A DNA stretch of 8,925 nucleotides from Bryobacteraceae bacterium (GTDB lineage Bacteria; Acidobacteriota; Terriglobia; Bryobacterales; Bryobacteraceae), in NCBI GenBank assembly GCA_025350445.1, contig JANXXV010000324.1:1-8925 (forward strand). The letters run 5' to 3'. This document shows, one piece after another, positions 1-7,324 of the stretch. Both the position numbers and the translations under genes were made by a program. The notes under the pieces are model-generated. The model had not been told where the DNA came from and ran no database searches. It was given only the letters and a program-made list of their open reading frames with translations. Every line of letters starts with the position of its first letter. Within the stretch, counting starts at the first letter, position 1.

Positions 1-244
1 TAATAGCACTCCCCGTTGCTTAGCCAACTGTAGTTCAGAATCGAACATTTCGAGTTCTCCTGTTCTTAGCGTATCTCAACGCTAAGAACTAAGCCACAAA
101 AAAAGAATTCTGCCATCCTTCCACTTCCATGTCGCGCACCCCGCACGAACTGAGTGGCGGGCACCGTCACTTGGTTGTATTACGCTAAAGCGTGCGTACA
201 ACTATTCCGATAACAGCTCGACGTCGGAGCTGGAGCCCACCAGT
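1..244. other. Non-coding stretch, no gene recognised
   Basis: I see no convincing coding region on either strand here. Content is the 62-89 inverted repeat, a cluster of GTTC/GAAC tetramers at 33-65, and a small palindrome ACGCT-aa-AGCGT at 182-193. The frame of the small ORF that starts at 245 is open back to a stop at 83-85, but I found no ATG, GTG or TTG in that extension, only a CTG at 110 with no support. The region probably carries the 3' flank of a gene outside the window and the leader of the ORF at 245. Confidence 0.4.
62..89. repeat. Perfect 11-bp inverted repeat
   Basis: Arms at 62-72 (GTTCTTAGCGT) and 79-89 are exact reverse complements around a 6-base loop. On the plus strand the stem is followed within a few bases by an A-run (98-104), not a T-run. 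On the minus strand the T-run would come before the stem. It therefore does not look like a standard intrinsic terminator in either direction. It could be a protein-binding palindrome or the stem of a short transcript. The heptamer ACGCTAA of the right arm recurs at 182-188, and CGCTAAG recurs at 337-343; both may be chance. Confidence 0.6.
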
Positions 245-433
245 GTGACGTATGGTGAGCCGCCGGCGGCAATGTTTGAGCCGGAGTCTACATACGAAGA
301 GTTGTCACCCTTGGCTATGGAATCGCGGCGACTTGGCGCTAAGTTCCCACACCTGACCGACGTTGAGAAGGCGCACCATCTGAAGGCGTTTGAACGGCTT
401 GAAACAACATACGCGCTTTATCGTCTGAAGTAG
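245..433 (+). CDS. Small hypothetical protein, 62 aa
   Basis: I do not recognise this protein. The start is GTG, with GGAG at 232-235 about 9 bases upstream, which is a reasonable ribosome site. The product is acidic at its N-terminus (several Glu and Pro) and has a likely amphipathic helix over roughly residues 38-62, rich in Glu, Lys, His, Leu and Tyr. No Cys, signal peptide or membrane segment is visible. It stands alone between the upstream inverted repeat and the promoter of the SelA-like gene, and it stops before that promoter. It may be a real small protein, because its composition looks protein-like and a ribosome site is present, but a chance ORF cannot be excluded. Confidence 0.4.
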   Translation: MTYGEPPAAMFEPESTYEELSPLAMESRRLGAKFPHLTDVEKAHHLKAFERLETTYALYRLK

Positions 434-520
434 CACTCCGCTGTCTGTTCCACGGGTTTGCTTCTGGATAGCTCCTACACCGCATTAACTCCCCGCATAA
501 AAATAATCCGGTCTTGGCTC

Positions 521-546
521 TTGACACAGTTGCGATTCCGTATAAT
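521..546 (+). promoter_or_regulatory. Putative sigma70-type promoter for the SelA-like gene
   Basis: TTGACA (521-526) and TATAAT (541-546) both match the consensus hexamers perfectly, but the spacer is only 14 bases instead of about 17. A shifted -10 at 543-548 (TAATAC) would give 16 bases but a poorer box. A start point about 7 bases past TATAAT would fall near 553, practically on the AGGAGG ribosome site (552-557), so the leader would be very short. The boxes are seen directly; activity is inferred. Confidence 0.45.
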
Positions 547-563
547 ACGTGAGGAGGTGCGGA

Positions 564-1751
564 GTGTTCGACAGAAGAGGCTTTATCAAATCGCTATCAA
601 GTGTTCCCGTTCTGGGGGGAATGTTCAGCGGCGCGGCGGCAGCGGCCGTGAAGCGGGATTACTTTCACGAACTCGGAATCAAACCATTCATCAACGCAGC
701 CGGAACTTACACGGCGTTGAGCGCTTCGCTCATGCGGCCGGAGGTGATGGAGGCAATTAATTTCGCCTCTAAATCATTTGTCAGGTTGAATGATTTACAG
801 GATGCCGTGGGCAAGCGCATCGCGGCGCTGACCGGATCGGAGGCGGCCATGGTTACCTCCGGCGCGGCCGGAGCCCTGGTAGTGGGCACGGCCGGATGCG
901 TAACCGGAGAGAATGCGCAATTCATTCAACGCCTGCCGGACACTTCAGGAATGAAGACGGAGGTGTTGGTGCAGAAATCGCATCGTTACGGATACGACCA
1001 TGCGGTGCGCGCCTGCGGCGTAAAGTTGATCGAGTTTGAAACCCGTGAAGAGATGGAGCGCGCCGCGGGTGACCGTACCGCGATGATGCTGTTTTTCAAC
1101 GCGAATGAGCCGCTGGGACAGATTAAGGCGGATGAGTTCATCGCATTCGGTAAGAAACACGGCATCCCCACCTTCAACGATGCGGCCGCGGACACGCCGC
1201 CGGTGGAGAACATCACCAGGTATGTGAAGATGGGCTGGGATCTGCTGACGTTCTCGGGCGGTAAGGGAATTCGCGGTCCGCAAAGCGCAGGGCTATTGTT
1301 GGGACGCGCGGATTTGATCAAGGCGGCACGGCTGAACAGTTCGCCGAATAGCGACACCGTGGGCCGCGGGCTGAAGGTGAACAAGGAAGAGTTGCTCGGG
1401 ATGATGGTGGCGCTGGAAGTGTTCATGAAGCGCGATCATGAAGCCGATTGGCGCGAATACGAAAAGCGCGTCAAGATGATCGGCGACAGCGTTCAATCCA
1501 TCAAGGGAATCAAGACCGAAACCTGGATTGGGGCGATTGCCAATCACGTCCCGCACCTGAAGATTACCTGGCCCGGCGGCGATATCAAAACCTCTCTGGC
1601 CGATCTTCAGAAGAAGCTACGCGAGGGCAACCCGTCGATTGAAGTCACCCCGGGGCTCGACAACGGGCTGGTGATCGCAGTGTGGATGTTAGAACCGGGA
1701 GAGGCCGAGATTGTGGCCCGCCGGCTGCGCGAAGTACTGAAAGCCGGCTGA
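564..1751 (+). CDS. Tat-exported SelA-like PLP-dependent enzyme (aminotransferase-fold)
   Basis: The protein has 395 residues from the GTG at 564. I chose this start over the upstream in-frame GTG (549) because AGGAGG (552-557) lies 6 bases before it and would be translated if 549 were used. The N-terminus has a twin-arginine motif (D-R-R-G-F-I-K, residues 3-9), a short hydrophobic stretch and an Ala run near 24-28, so export of the folded, cofactor-loaded enzyme via Tat is likely. The body is a fold-type I PLP enzyme of the SelA/DgaE-like group: a Gly/Ala-rich cofactor loop (TSGAAGAL, about 100-107), an Asp-containing strand (FNDAAADT, about 208-215), and the Schiff-base lysine in SGGKGIRGPQ, K234. 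It lacks the N-terminal domain of true SelA and is about 40 residues shorter. Substrate is unknown: lyase, racemase or transferase are all possible. True selA is present separately in this window, so this gene is not needed for selenocysteine synthesis. Confidence 0.85.
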   Translation: MFDRRGFIKSLSSVPVLGGMFSGAAAAAVKRDYFHELGIKPFINAAGTYTALSASLMRPEVMEAINFASKSFVRLNDLQDAVGKRIAALTGSEAAMVTSGAAGALVVGTAGCVTGENAQFIQRLPDTSGMKTEVLVQKSHRYGYDHAVRACGVKLIEFETREEMERAAGDRTAMMLFFNANEPLGQIKADEFIAFGKKHGIPTFNDAAADTPPVENITRYVKMGWDLLTFSGGKGIRGPQSAGLLLGRADLIKAARLNSSPNSDTVGRGLKVNKEELLGMMVALEVFMKRDHEADWREYEKRVKMIGDSVQSIKGIKTETWIGAIANHVPHLKITWPGGDIKTSLADLQKKLREGNPSIEVTPGLDNGLVIAVWMLEPGEAEIVARRLREVLKAG

Positions 1752-1771
1752 GGGATCAGGCGGCCCTACGG

Positions 1772-2023
1772 CTAGTCGGCCATGTCGAAAAGCATGGTCT
1801 GGTATTCTGCCGGTGTCTTCCTTCGCGACGGCTTGTGCCGCTCGTCGGAAGAGCCAAACTCCCGCATGGCCCGAACCAGCCGCGTGTGATGTTGGAAGAT
1901 GTCGAGCAGTAGCCGGCATCGCCCGCAACCGCCGCGAATGCCGCCCTCGCCGTCCTGCTCCGGGTCGTATCCCTGATGCTTACCGCATCTCCCTTTCCAT
2001 TTCACTGTCCCTATTTTCAACAT
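1772..2023 (-). CDS. Small putative zinc-binding protein, 83 aa
   Basis: I do not recognise this as a named family. The protein has C13-x2-H16 and, after a Gly/Asp-rich segment, C33-x2-C36, a four-ligand arrangement typical of a small zinc ribbon or zinc knuckle. A helix rich in Leu, His and Arg follows (about 37-56), then a charged tail. Codon third positions are strongly G/C over the central part, as in neighbouring real genes. The ATG lies only 12 bases beyond the stop of the PEP-CTERM gene on the same strand, so co-transcription is plausible. The weak point is the start: no good ribosome site precedes ATG 2023. An in-frame GTG at codon 7 has AGGGA just upstream, but very close. The 3' end faces the SelA-like gene, 20 bases away. 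Confidence 0.55.
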   Translation of the reverse strand: MLKIGTVKWKGRCGKHQGYDPEQDGEGGIRGGCGRCRLLLDIFQHHTRLVRAMREFGSSDERHKPSRRKTPAEYQTMLFDMAD

Positions 2024-2035
2024 CCGGAGTTTAGC

Positions 2036-2710
2036 TTAGCAGACCCTCCCGCGACGCCAAACTGCCACCATGCCTAACGCAATGCCGAGTAGGGCCAGCG
2101 TCCCAGGTTCAGGTGTGGCGGAAAGCTGATTTGGGCTGCTCAGCGTGGTGATTTGTCCGGCATAGTCCAACCCAAACGAGCTACCGGCAAGCTGCATGAC
2201 CTGAAATTGAATGGTATTCGCCGCGCCGGTGTTCCAGTAGGGCGCCAAATCGGCCGTGCCGAATGTTTTCGTCGTGTTGACTAGACATCCGATGGCAGTG
2301 CCGGCGCAGGGGATGTTACTCGGACCGGTGGACGCCGCAAATATTTGAGTTCCATTTACATATACAGCGGCCGTATCGTCGGCCAGTACAGATAGAGAAG
2401 CGCTCTGCACCAGGCCATCCAGAATGAAGTTTTGGGTAAACATAATGTTGGTTCCATTGGGGAAAACAACGTATCCCGGAGTGGAAGGATTACCCGTGGA
2501 AGCCGTCGAAACCCAGGATGAGCCGGCAAGCGGATCTGCCCACGCCGGGTTCTTCGAGATGTTCACCGTGGCGTTTCCGCTATTGTTTATAGTGGTTGCA
2601 GCCGAGCTGTCCAATTGAATGGTGGTTGCCCTGGCGCCTGGAGCCAGCGAAAAAGCCAGGAATGATATATAGAGTAATGTCTTCAGAAATTCACCTCTCG
2701 TGAATTCCAT
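2036..2710 (-). CDS. PEP-CTERM sorting domain-containing exported protein
   Basis: A secreted protein of 224 residues from the ATG at 2710. It has an N-terminal signal peptide (hydrophobic about 9-24, with an A-x-A type end near GARA) and a C-terminal PEP-CTERM tail: PEP at 200-202, a hydrophobic helix, then an Arg-rich end (WRRGR). In this family the tail is recognised by an exosortase; none is encoded in the window. The middle is Ser/Thr/Asn/Gly-rich beta-structure, including a stretch with DDTAAVYVNGT that resembles repeated extracellular beta-sandwich domains of acidobacterial PEP-CTERM proteins, and two Cys (in NIPCAGTAIGC) that could form a disulfide. The start is uncertain: the ATG has no clear ribosome site, whereas GAGAGG (2694-2699) lies 7 bases before an in-frame CTG (2686), from which the protein would begin MKTLLYIS, a compact signal peptide. 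Function is unknown; a surface or matrix role is typical of the family. Confidence 0.85.
   Translation of the reverse strand: MEFTRGEFLKTLLYISFLAFSLAPGARATTIQLDSSAATTINNSGNATVNISKNPAWADPLAGSSWVSTASTGNPSTPGYVVFPNGTNIMFTQNFILDGLVQSASLSVLADDTAAVYVNGTQIFAASTGPSNIPCAGTAIGCLVNTTKTFGTADLAPYWNTGAANTIQFQVMQLAGSSFGLDYAGQITTLSSPNQLSATPEPGTLALLGIALGMVAVWRRGRVC
2688..2706 (-). promoter_or_regulatory. Hairpin at 5' end of the PEP-CTERM gene exposing GAGAG
   Basis: On the minus strand AATTCAC and GTGAATT are perfect 7-base inverted arms around the loop GAGAG. The loop plus the next base is the purine-rich GAGAGG that could serve as ribosome site for a CTG start at 2686. It may be a translation-control hairpin, an operator palindrome, or incidental coding sequence if ATG 2710 is used. 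Confidence 0.3.
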
Positions 2711-2771
2711 TCAAACATTTAAGGTTGCTGAAAACGATAGTTCCAGCGGCTCATTCGGCGGTACTAATCCG

Positions 2772-3128
2772 TCAGGCTGACATTGTCTCCGTGGGCGTAC
2801 TCCTCAGCCGGCGGTTCTCTATCACCTGCTCGAAATACCGCTCCGCCCAGAGGCAAAGCGTGTGCAGCGGTTCGGTCAACGTCAGCCCCAGGGGCGTCAG
2901 CGAATACTCGGCTTTCGGGGGATCCACCGCATAGACGGTCCGGTCCACCAAGCCGTCGCGTTCCATGTTTCGCAGCGTGTGCGTCAGCATCCGCTGCGAG
3001 ATTCCCGGAATGTCCCGCTTCAATTCGCTGTACCGCCGTGTGCCGTGCTGCAACTGATGAACAATCAGGACAAACCATTTGTCGGCCACCAGTTCCAAGG
3101 CCAGCTCGGACCCGAGTTTCTGCCTCAC
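2772..3128 (-). CDS. HxlR-family winged-helix transcriptional regulator
   Basis: A protein of 118 residues, the usual HxlR size. The family pattern runs across the whole chain: ELVADKW (about 12-18), a hydrophobic helix and strand, RRYSELKRDIPGISQRMLTHTLR (about 31-53, the recognition helix region), ERDGLVDRTVY, and the wing P-x-AEYSLTPLG (about 71-81). The GTG at 3128 is the only ATG, GTG or TTG in this frame back to the upstream stop (3216-3218), and GGGG lies 5 bases before it. The N-terminal Cys found just before the first helix in many redox-sensing HxlR members is not present; the only Cys is C92. The gene is divergent from the oxidoreductase at 3218, the usual arrangement for a regulator and its target. 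The PEP-CTERM gene follows 61 bases downstream on the same strand and may be read through. The ligand or stress sensed is unknown. Confidence 0.9.
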   Translation of the reverse strand: MRQKLGSELALELVADKWFVLIVHQLQHGTRRYSELKRDIPGISQRMLTHTLRNMERDGLVDRTVYAVDPPKAEYSLTPLGLTLTEPLHTLCLWAERYFEQVIENRRLRSTPTETMSA

Positions 3129-3178
3129 AACGGCCCCACAGGTACACCGGAGTAGGTATCGAACACCGCTGTGCCCTC

Positions 3179-3207
3179 TTGCCGAACTGGTCTCATCCCT
3201 CCATAAT
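3179..3207 (+). promoter_or_regulatory. Putative promoter of the oxidoreductase gene in the divergent intergenic region
   Basis: TTGCCG (3179-3184, 4 of 6 to TTGACA) and CATAAT (3202-3207, 5 of 6 to TATAAT) are separated by exactly 17 bases. A start point near 3214 would leave only about four bases before the ATG at 3218, so the message may be close to leaderless, in keeping with the lack of a well-spaced ribosome site. The complementary strand of the same spot gives TATTAT, a possible -10 for the HxlR gene but with no good -35, so control of both genes could meet here. Confidence 0.4.
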
Positions 3208-3217
3208 AGCGGTGATT

Positions 3218-3847
3218 ATGAACATCGGAATCATTGGCGCCGGCAATGTCGGCGGAACGTTAGGAACCGGTTGGGCGCGTAAGGGACATTCCGTGCTGTT
3301 CGGAGTGCGGGACGCATCGGCTCCGGAATTGAAGGAACTATTGGACCGCGCCGGCGCATTGGCGAAGGCGGGCAGCGTGGCTGACGCGGGCGCCTGCGAT
3401 GTCGTCGTACTGGCAACCCCTTGGGATGCCACCGAGTCGGCGATTCAAAGCGCCGGCGGTCTCGGCGGCAAAGTGGTGCTCGATTGTACAAATCCGCTGC
3501 TGCCGGATCTGTCGGGGCTTATCTTCGGGAACAACACTTCAGGCGGCGAAAAAGTGGCCGGGTGGGCGCCGGGAGCTACCGTTGTCAAAATCTTCAACAC
3601 CACCGGTTTTGGAAACATGGCGGATGCGGTTTACAACGGTGAACCGGGCACAATGTTTTATTGCGGCGACGATGCGGCGGCAAAGCAAGTGGCCGCGCAA
3701 CTGGCCGGAGACTTAGGCTTCGACCCGATCGACTCCGGTCCGCTCACGCAATCCCGGCTGCTGGAACCCTTGGCGCTGCTCTGGATCACGCTGGCCATCA
3801 AGCAGGGCCTGGGCAAGGATTTCGCCTTCAAACTGATGCGGCGGTAA
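3218..3847 (+). CDS. NADPH-dependent F420 reductase-like / NAD(P)-binding oxidoreductase
   Basis: A protein of 209 residues with an N-terminal Rossmann fold. The dinucleotide loop is GIIGAGNVGG (4-13). The end of the second strand reads GVRD with R31, a basic residue in the position that usually favours NADPH. Further family signs are VVLATPWDA (about 63-71), a DCTNPL segment and KIFNTTGF, shared with the F420_oxidored family. The length fits. The ATG at 3218 was chosen because the Rossmann motif begins immediately after it; the frame stays open far upstream but that part only overlaps the HxlR gene on the other strand. An in-frame GTG at 3212 is possible. In archaea the family reduces NADP with F420; in bacteria with an HxlR neighbour the true substrate is often unknown, and F420 use here is not shown. 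It ends one base from the guaB stop. Confidence 0.85.
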   Translation: MNIGIIGAGNVGGTLGTGWARKGHSVLFGVRDASAPELKELLDRAGALAKAGSVADAGACDVVVLATPWDATESAIQSAGGLGGKVVLDCTNPLLPDLSGLIFGNNTSGGEKVAGWAPGATVVKIFNTTGFGNMADAVYNGEPGTMFYCGDDAAAKQVAAQLAGDLGFDPIDSGPLTQSRLLEPLALLWITLAIKQGLGKDFAFKLMRR

Positions 3848-3848
3848 G

Positions 3849-5315
<1,467 letters not shown>

Positions 5316-5382
5316 TCATGATAACAGGATGGCTCTGATAAACTAAAGGATTCCCGGCATTAGGAGCCGGTCTCTCCAAATT

Positions 5383-5937
5383 ATGCAAGCTACACAGATA
5401 CGCCCCGGCATGGTGATCAAGTACAACAACGAGTTGTATTCCATCTTCAGCATGGTTCACCGCACGCCGGGCAACCTCCGCGCTTTCGTGCAGGTCCGGA
5501 TGCGGAATCTGCGCAACGGTTCCATGATGGACAACCGCTTCTCTTCCACCGAAAGCATCGACCGCGCAATTTTGGACGAACAGGAGATGGAGTATCTGTA
5601 CGACGACGGTGAATACTACTACTTCATGCACACCGAATCGTTTGAACAGATGCACCTTACGAAGGAGATCCTCGGCGACGCGGTGGATTATCTGATTCCG
5701 AACTTGAAGGTCAAAGTGGAATTCTACGAAGGGAAGCCGATGAGCGTGGAATTGCCGGCTAGCGTGAACATGACGGTGATGGAGACCGAGCCGGGTTTGA
5801 AGAGCGCCAGCGTTTCAAACGTCACAAAGGCGGCGAAGATGGAAACCGGCTTGATCGTACAAGTGCCGGCGTTCATCAACGAAGGCGAGAAAATCCGCGT
5901 CAGCACTTCAGAGGGCGCGTATCAGGAACGGGCTTAA
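5383..5937 (+). CDS. efp: Translation elongation factor P
   Basis: EF-P binds ribosomes stalled at consecutive prolines and promotes peptide bond formation. The 184 residues are full length: an N-terminal KOW-like domain (about 1-62), a central OB domain (YLYDDGEYYYFM at about 70-81, SFEQMHL after it) and a C-terminal OB domain (TEPGLKSASVS at about 134-144, then ETGLIVQVPAFINEGEKIRV). The functional loop of domain I reads H-R-T-P-G-N31-L-R-A-F. The residue aligned with the modified Lys34 of E. coli EF-P (K-P-G-K-G) is Asn, so neither beta-lysylation nor Arg rhamnosylation at that spot is possible. The start is fixed by the conserved N-terminus; AGGAG (5362-5366) is 16 bases from the ATG, too far for a normal ribosome site unless the GGAG/CTCC pairing (5363-5377) shortens the gap. 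It is followed by the strong hairpin at 5953-6013. Confidence 0.97.
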   Translation: MQATQIRPGMVIKYNNELYSIFSMVHRTPGNLRAFVQVRMRNLRNGSMMDNRFSSTESIDRAILDEQEMEYLYDDGEYYYFMHTESFEQMHLTKEILGDAVDYLIPNLKVKVEFYEGKPMSVELPASVNMTVMETEPGLKSASVSNVTKAAKMETGLIVQVPAFINEGEKIRVSTSEGAYQERA

Positions 5938-5948
5938 GGTCTAACACG

Positions 5949-6013
5949 AAAAACCGCTCCCTGACGGTCACGGCTCGGTCATTGAATCCGAGCCGTGACC
6001 GTCAGGGAGCGGT
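5949..6013 (-). terminator. Long perfect stem-loop, intrinsic terminator for selA, possibly bidirectional
   Basis: Arms 5953-5978 and 5988-6013 are perfect 26-base reverse complements around a 9-base loop (TCATTGAAT). Read on the minus strand, the stem directly follows the selA stop (6020) and is followed by TTTTT (5953-5949, the outermost T pairing in the stem), a classic intrinsic terminator. On the plus strand it lies 16 bases after the efp stop but has no T-run, so termination of efp would be less efficient. Each arm also holds a small inner near-palindrome (TGAC-G-GTCA). A perfect stem this long is more than a terminator requires and may be a copy of a dispersed palindromic repeat. Confidence 0.8.
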
Positions 6014-6019
6014 ACCCCA

Positions 6020-7324
6020 CTAGCTCTCAATCGCCAGCAACAGCTCATCTTCTTCCACCGCGAGTACGGTCCGCAGATCGATAACCAATCGATCGTTTTC
6101 AATCCTCGCAATCACGGGCGGTTCTGCAGACCGCAGCTTACGTTCGAGAGCGATCACATCGTCCACGTCGATCGCAATCAAAACCGTTGGAAGCGATTGT
6201 GCCGGAGTTGCTCCGCCCCCAATCACCGACTCGCCTTCGATGAGCACCGTTTCATAGCGGCTGATCCGGCGTTGGAACTCTTCCGCTCTGGTCCGGATCC
6301 GGTCTGCCGAAAGCGAGAGCATCCGCAGTGCTGGAATCTGGTCCCAATGTTCGAAGACCAGGCTGCGAAGGGAAGTTTCCAGCGCCTGGCAGATCAGCTT
6401 GTCCAGCCGGAAGGCCCTGAACATTGGGTTGCGCCGCAACCTTACCACCAGATCCGCGCGGCCGGCCAGTATGCCGGACTGCGGCCCGCCCAGCAATTTG
6501 TCCGTGCTGAACGACACCAGATCCACGCCGCCCTTAAGGCTGTCGGCCACCAGCGGCTCGTGAAGTCCGAAGGGTTTCAAGTTAACGATACAACCGCTTC
6601 CGAGGTCTTCATAGAGCGGAATCGAGCGTTCCTTCGCCAGCGCGGCCAGTTCGGCTAGCTCCGGCTTGCCGGTGAACCCGTCAATCCGGAAATTGCTGGG
6701 ATGCACACGCAGCATCAGTCGCGTTCGTTCGTTGATCGCATTCCGGTAGTCGTCGACGTTTGTCTTGTTGGTGGTCCCGACTTCGCGAAGAATCGCACCG
6801 GACCGGGCCATGATGTCCGGAATCCGGAAGCCGTCGCCAATCTCGATGAGCTCTCCCCGCGATACGATCACTTCATAACCCGCGGCCAGTTCATGCAGCG
6901 CCAGATACACCGCGGCGGCATTGTTGTTGACCGCGATGGCAGGGCAACCGAGCAGCCGCTCAAGCAACGCACCAGTATGTACGTCGCGTTTGCCTCGCTT
7001 CCCGGTAGCGAGGTCATATTCCAGATTTGAATAGCCGGAGATAGGCTCAAAGCGCGGCAGCGGCGCGCGGCCAAGGTTTGTATGCAGCACAACACCGGTG
7101 GCGTTGATTACCCGCCGCAGCGAGGGCCGGGCGATAGCAGCCAGCCGATCCAATACCTGCTGTTCCAGCCCGGATGCACGAAGGTTTTGCCGCGCCTCGG
7201 CCAGCACGCCGCGGACTTCGGTTAGTAGCATTGATCTGGGATAGTCCGCTGATTGCGGTTTCAAGCGGTTGACCAGTTCGTCCACGGAGGGAAGTTCGCG
7301 TAGAATCTGGTTGGTATCCGCCAT
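6020..7324 (-). CDS. selA: L-seryl-tRNA(Sec) selenium transferase (selenocysteine synthase)
   Basis: SelA converts seryl-tRNA(Sec) to selenocysteyl-tRNA(Sec) with selenophosphate and PLP in the cytosol. The 434 residues include the N-terminal SelA domain (LRELPSVDELV, 8-18), the linker INATGVVLHTNLGRAPL (73-89), the cofactor region AVNNNAAAV (131-139), RGELIEIGDGFRIPDI (156-171), EVGTTNKT (181-188), the Asp of YEDLGSG (238-244) and the Schiff-base lysine K276 in SFSTDKLLGGPQSG. This is the full set expected for a working enzyme, slightly shorter than the E. coli protein. The ATG at 7324 abuts the TAA of the upstream membrane-protein gene, suggesting one transcript and coupled translation; no strong ribosome site is seen. 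The stem-loop at 5949-6013 ends the unit. selB, selD and tRNA-Sec are not in the window, so selenocysteine use is inferred from this gene alone. Confidence 0.95.
   Translation of the reverse strand: MADTNQILRELPSVDELVNRLKPQSADYPRSMLLTEVRGVLAEARQNLRASGLEQQVLDRLAAIARPSLRRVINATGVVLHTNLGRAPLPRFEPISGYSNLEYDLATGKRGKRDVHTGALLERLLGCPAIAVNNNAAAVYLALHELAAGYEVIVSRGELIEIGDGFRIPDIMARSGAILREVGTTNKTNVDDYRNAINERTRLMLRVHPSNFRIDGFTGKPELAELAALAKERSIPLYEDLGSGCIVNLKPFGLHEPLVADSLKGGVDLVSFSTDKLLGGPQSGILAGRADLVVRLRRNPMFRAFRLDKLICQALETSLRSLVFEHWDQIPALRMLSLSADRIRTRAEEFQRRISRYETVLIEGESVIGGGATPAQSLPTVLIAIDVDDVIALERKLRSAEPPVIARIENDRLVIDLRTVLAVEEDELLLAIES

Noticed and set aside
31..60. tRNA-like T-arm text (GTTCAGAATCGAAC)
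   Set aside because: No matching acceptor, D-arm or anticodon stem could be drawn around it.
549..563. GTG at 549 as start of the SelA-like gene
   Set aside because: It would encode the AGGAGG ribosome site as two arginines and has no ribosome site of its own; the GTG at 564 is correctly spaced.
2764..3147. Second minus-strand open frame of 127 codons over the HxlR gene
   Set aside because: It is the shifted frame of the clear HxlR gene and shows no domain pattern.
2783..3217. Long N-terminal extension of the oxidoreductase reading frame (354-residue version starting at 2783)
   Set aside because: The extension is low-complexity Arg/Pro/Ala/Ser text lying antisense to the HxlR gene. The Rossmann motif begins exactly at the ATG at 3218.
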